A stretch of 7,261 nt of DNA from NCBI GenBank assembly GCA_021811745.1, contig JAJZNH010000549.1, positions 1-7,261 of the forward strand, written 5' to 3'. Of the stretch, positions 6,506-7,261 are shown piece by piece; positions within the stretch are counted from its first letter, which is position 1, and each line of letters starts with the position of its first letter. Made by a program: the position numbers and the translations under genes. Below the pieces are notes generated by a model, which had not been told where the DNA came from, did no database searches, and was given only the letters and a program-made list of their open reading frames with translations. This DNA is from Acidobacteriota bacterium. Lineage in GTDB: Bacteria; Acidobacteriota; Terriglobia; Terriglobales; Acidobacteriaceae.

Positions 6506-7261
6506 GGCCACCATGACCTCGGTACCGTGGGTTACGCGCGAGCTGCACAGATCGGGAAGCGAGCTGGCAGCCTCGGCAGGCAAAATGCGGACACGCTTGA
6601 CGCCGTTCAACAGGGCCTCGCGGCAGGCGCCCAGCTTGGGCAACATGCCGCCGAAGATCACCTCGTTCTTGGCCATCTCGGCGATCTGGTCGATGGAAAG
6701 CCAGCGCAACACCTCTCCGTCTGCCCCCTTGACGCCCGGTACATCGGTGAGGAAGACCAGAGCGTCTGCGCGGCAGGCAATGGCGCAGGCAGCGGCCATC
6801 TCGTCGGCGTTGATGTTGTAATACTCGCCATCAAAACCCAAAGCCATCGAACAAAGCACCGGAACGCCATTCAACTGCCAGATGGCATCGAGCCAGCGCG
6901 GGCCGCTGGCGGCAATTTCACCCACGTAGCCGAGATCGGGCGACATGCGTTTCTTGCGCGCGCGAAAGATCAAGCCGTCGCCGCCGCAAAGGCCCACGGC
7001 AGGCTGGCCCAGCGCGCCCAATGCAGCGACCAGGCCCTTGTTGACGCGGCCCGCGAAGACCATCAAAGCGGTGTCGCGGGTCTCGGCGTCGGTAACCCGC
7101 AGACCGTCGATAAACTGGCTCTGGAGCCCAAGCGCTTTGAGTGTGCGCGTCAATTGCACACCACCGCCGTGCACCACGGCCACCTGATTGCCGTCGCGAA
7201 CCAGTTCGGCGATGGCCCGGGTGCAACCTTCAAGCAGCGCTGGATCTTCCAGGCCCGCACC
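6503..7261 (-). CDS. argB: Acetylglutamate kinase, 5' end cut by the window edge
   Basis: Phosphorylates N-acetylglutamate with ATP, the second step of the pathway; amino-acid-kinase family. The frame is open to the window end, giving 252 visible residues that begin GAGLEDPALLEG. This fits just after the K-x-G-G motif at the start of NAGK proteins, so probably only about 10 residues are missing, and an arginine-sensing N-terminal helix cannot be judged. Seen in order: VVHGGG (29-34, substrate and phosphate binding), GLRVTDAETRD (53-63), LCGGDG (91-96), YNINADEMAA (148-157, substrate loop), LTDVPGVKG (171-179, nucleotide site) and GGMLPKL (204-210). The HGGG is followed by V where most members have P, a small deviation. 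An apparent GTG start at 7183 is internal, because the conserved protein continues upstream. It is the first visible gene of the operon; argC or argJ may lie further upstream. Confidence 0.96.
   Translation of the reverse strand, partial: GAGLEDPALLEGCTRAIAELVRDGNQVAVVHGGGVQLTRTLKALGLQSQFIDGLRVTDAETRDTALMVFAGRVNKGLVAALGALGQPAVGLCGGDGLIFRARKKRMSPDLGYVGEIAASGPRWLDAIWQLNGVPVLCSMALGFDGEYYNINADEMAAACAIACRADALVFLTDVPGVKGADGEVLRWLSIDQIAEMAKNEVIFGGMLPKLGACREALLNGVKRVRILPAEAASSLPDLCSSRVTHGTEVMVA

Noticed and set aside
7184..7261. argB starting at the internal GTG (7183)
   Set aside because: The frame continues to the window edge and encodes conserved NAGK sequence (GAGLEDPALLEG onward), so the gene is cut by the window rather than starting here.

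Overview
The window is one compact arginine-biosynthesis gene cluster, read entirely on the minus strand. In transcription order (right to left) it runs argB (cut by the right window edge), argD, argF, an unrelated hypothetical gene, argG, argH, and a short GNAT acetyltransferase that is very likely the N-acetylglutamate synthase (argA). These genes cover acetylglutamate synthesis, acetylglutamate phosphorylation, transamination to acetylornithine, carbamoylation of ornithine, and the last two steps to arginine plus fumarate. The acetylglutamyl-phosphate reductase (argC) and the acetylornithine deacetylating enzyme (argE or argJ) are not in the window.

Four of the six junctions are very tight. 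argB-argD is 15 nt apart, argD-argF overlaps by 8 nt, argG-argH is 4 nt apart and argH-argA overlaps by 14 nt. At these junctions the Shine-Dalgarno sequence lies within, or overlaps, the 3' end or stop codon of the gene before it, which indicates one polycistronic, translationally coupled message. The exception is 3318-4107 between argF and argG. It holds a 217-aa protein gene of unrecognised family, visibly less GC-rich than its neighbours, with a paired-hairpin repeat at its 5' side and a 7-bp tandem repeat at its 3' side. It looks like a later insertion into the operon.

The most unusual features are repeats rather than genes. (1) A perfect 10-bp palindrome lies inside argD and corresponds to a 14-residue in-frame insertion just before the PLP-lysine motif. 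(2) A repeat with two TAAA-loop hairpins sits directly after argF, and the argF reading frame seems to run into it. (3) There are two different 7-bp tandem repeats, one before argG and one at the left window edge after argA.

Organism: the moderately high GC arg genes, this gene order with a short NAGS, the E. coli-type ArgG and above all the TAAA-loop and GTCCGTGGGG-type repeats resemble what I remember of Acidobacteriota (Terriglobia) genomes. This is an inference from memory, not a database result. No RNA genes, CRISPR, transposase or clear promoter were seen, and no stretch longer than about 90 bases is without a gene.
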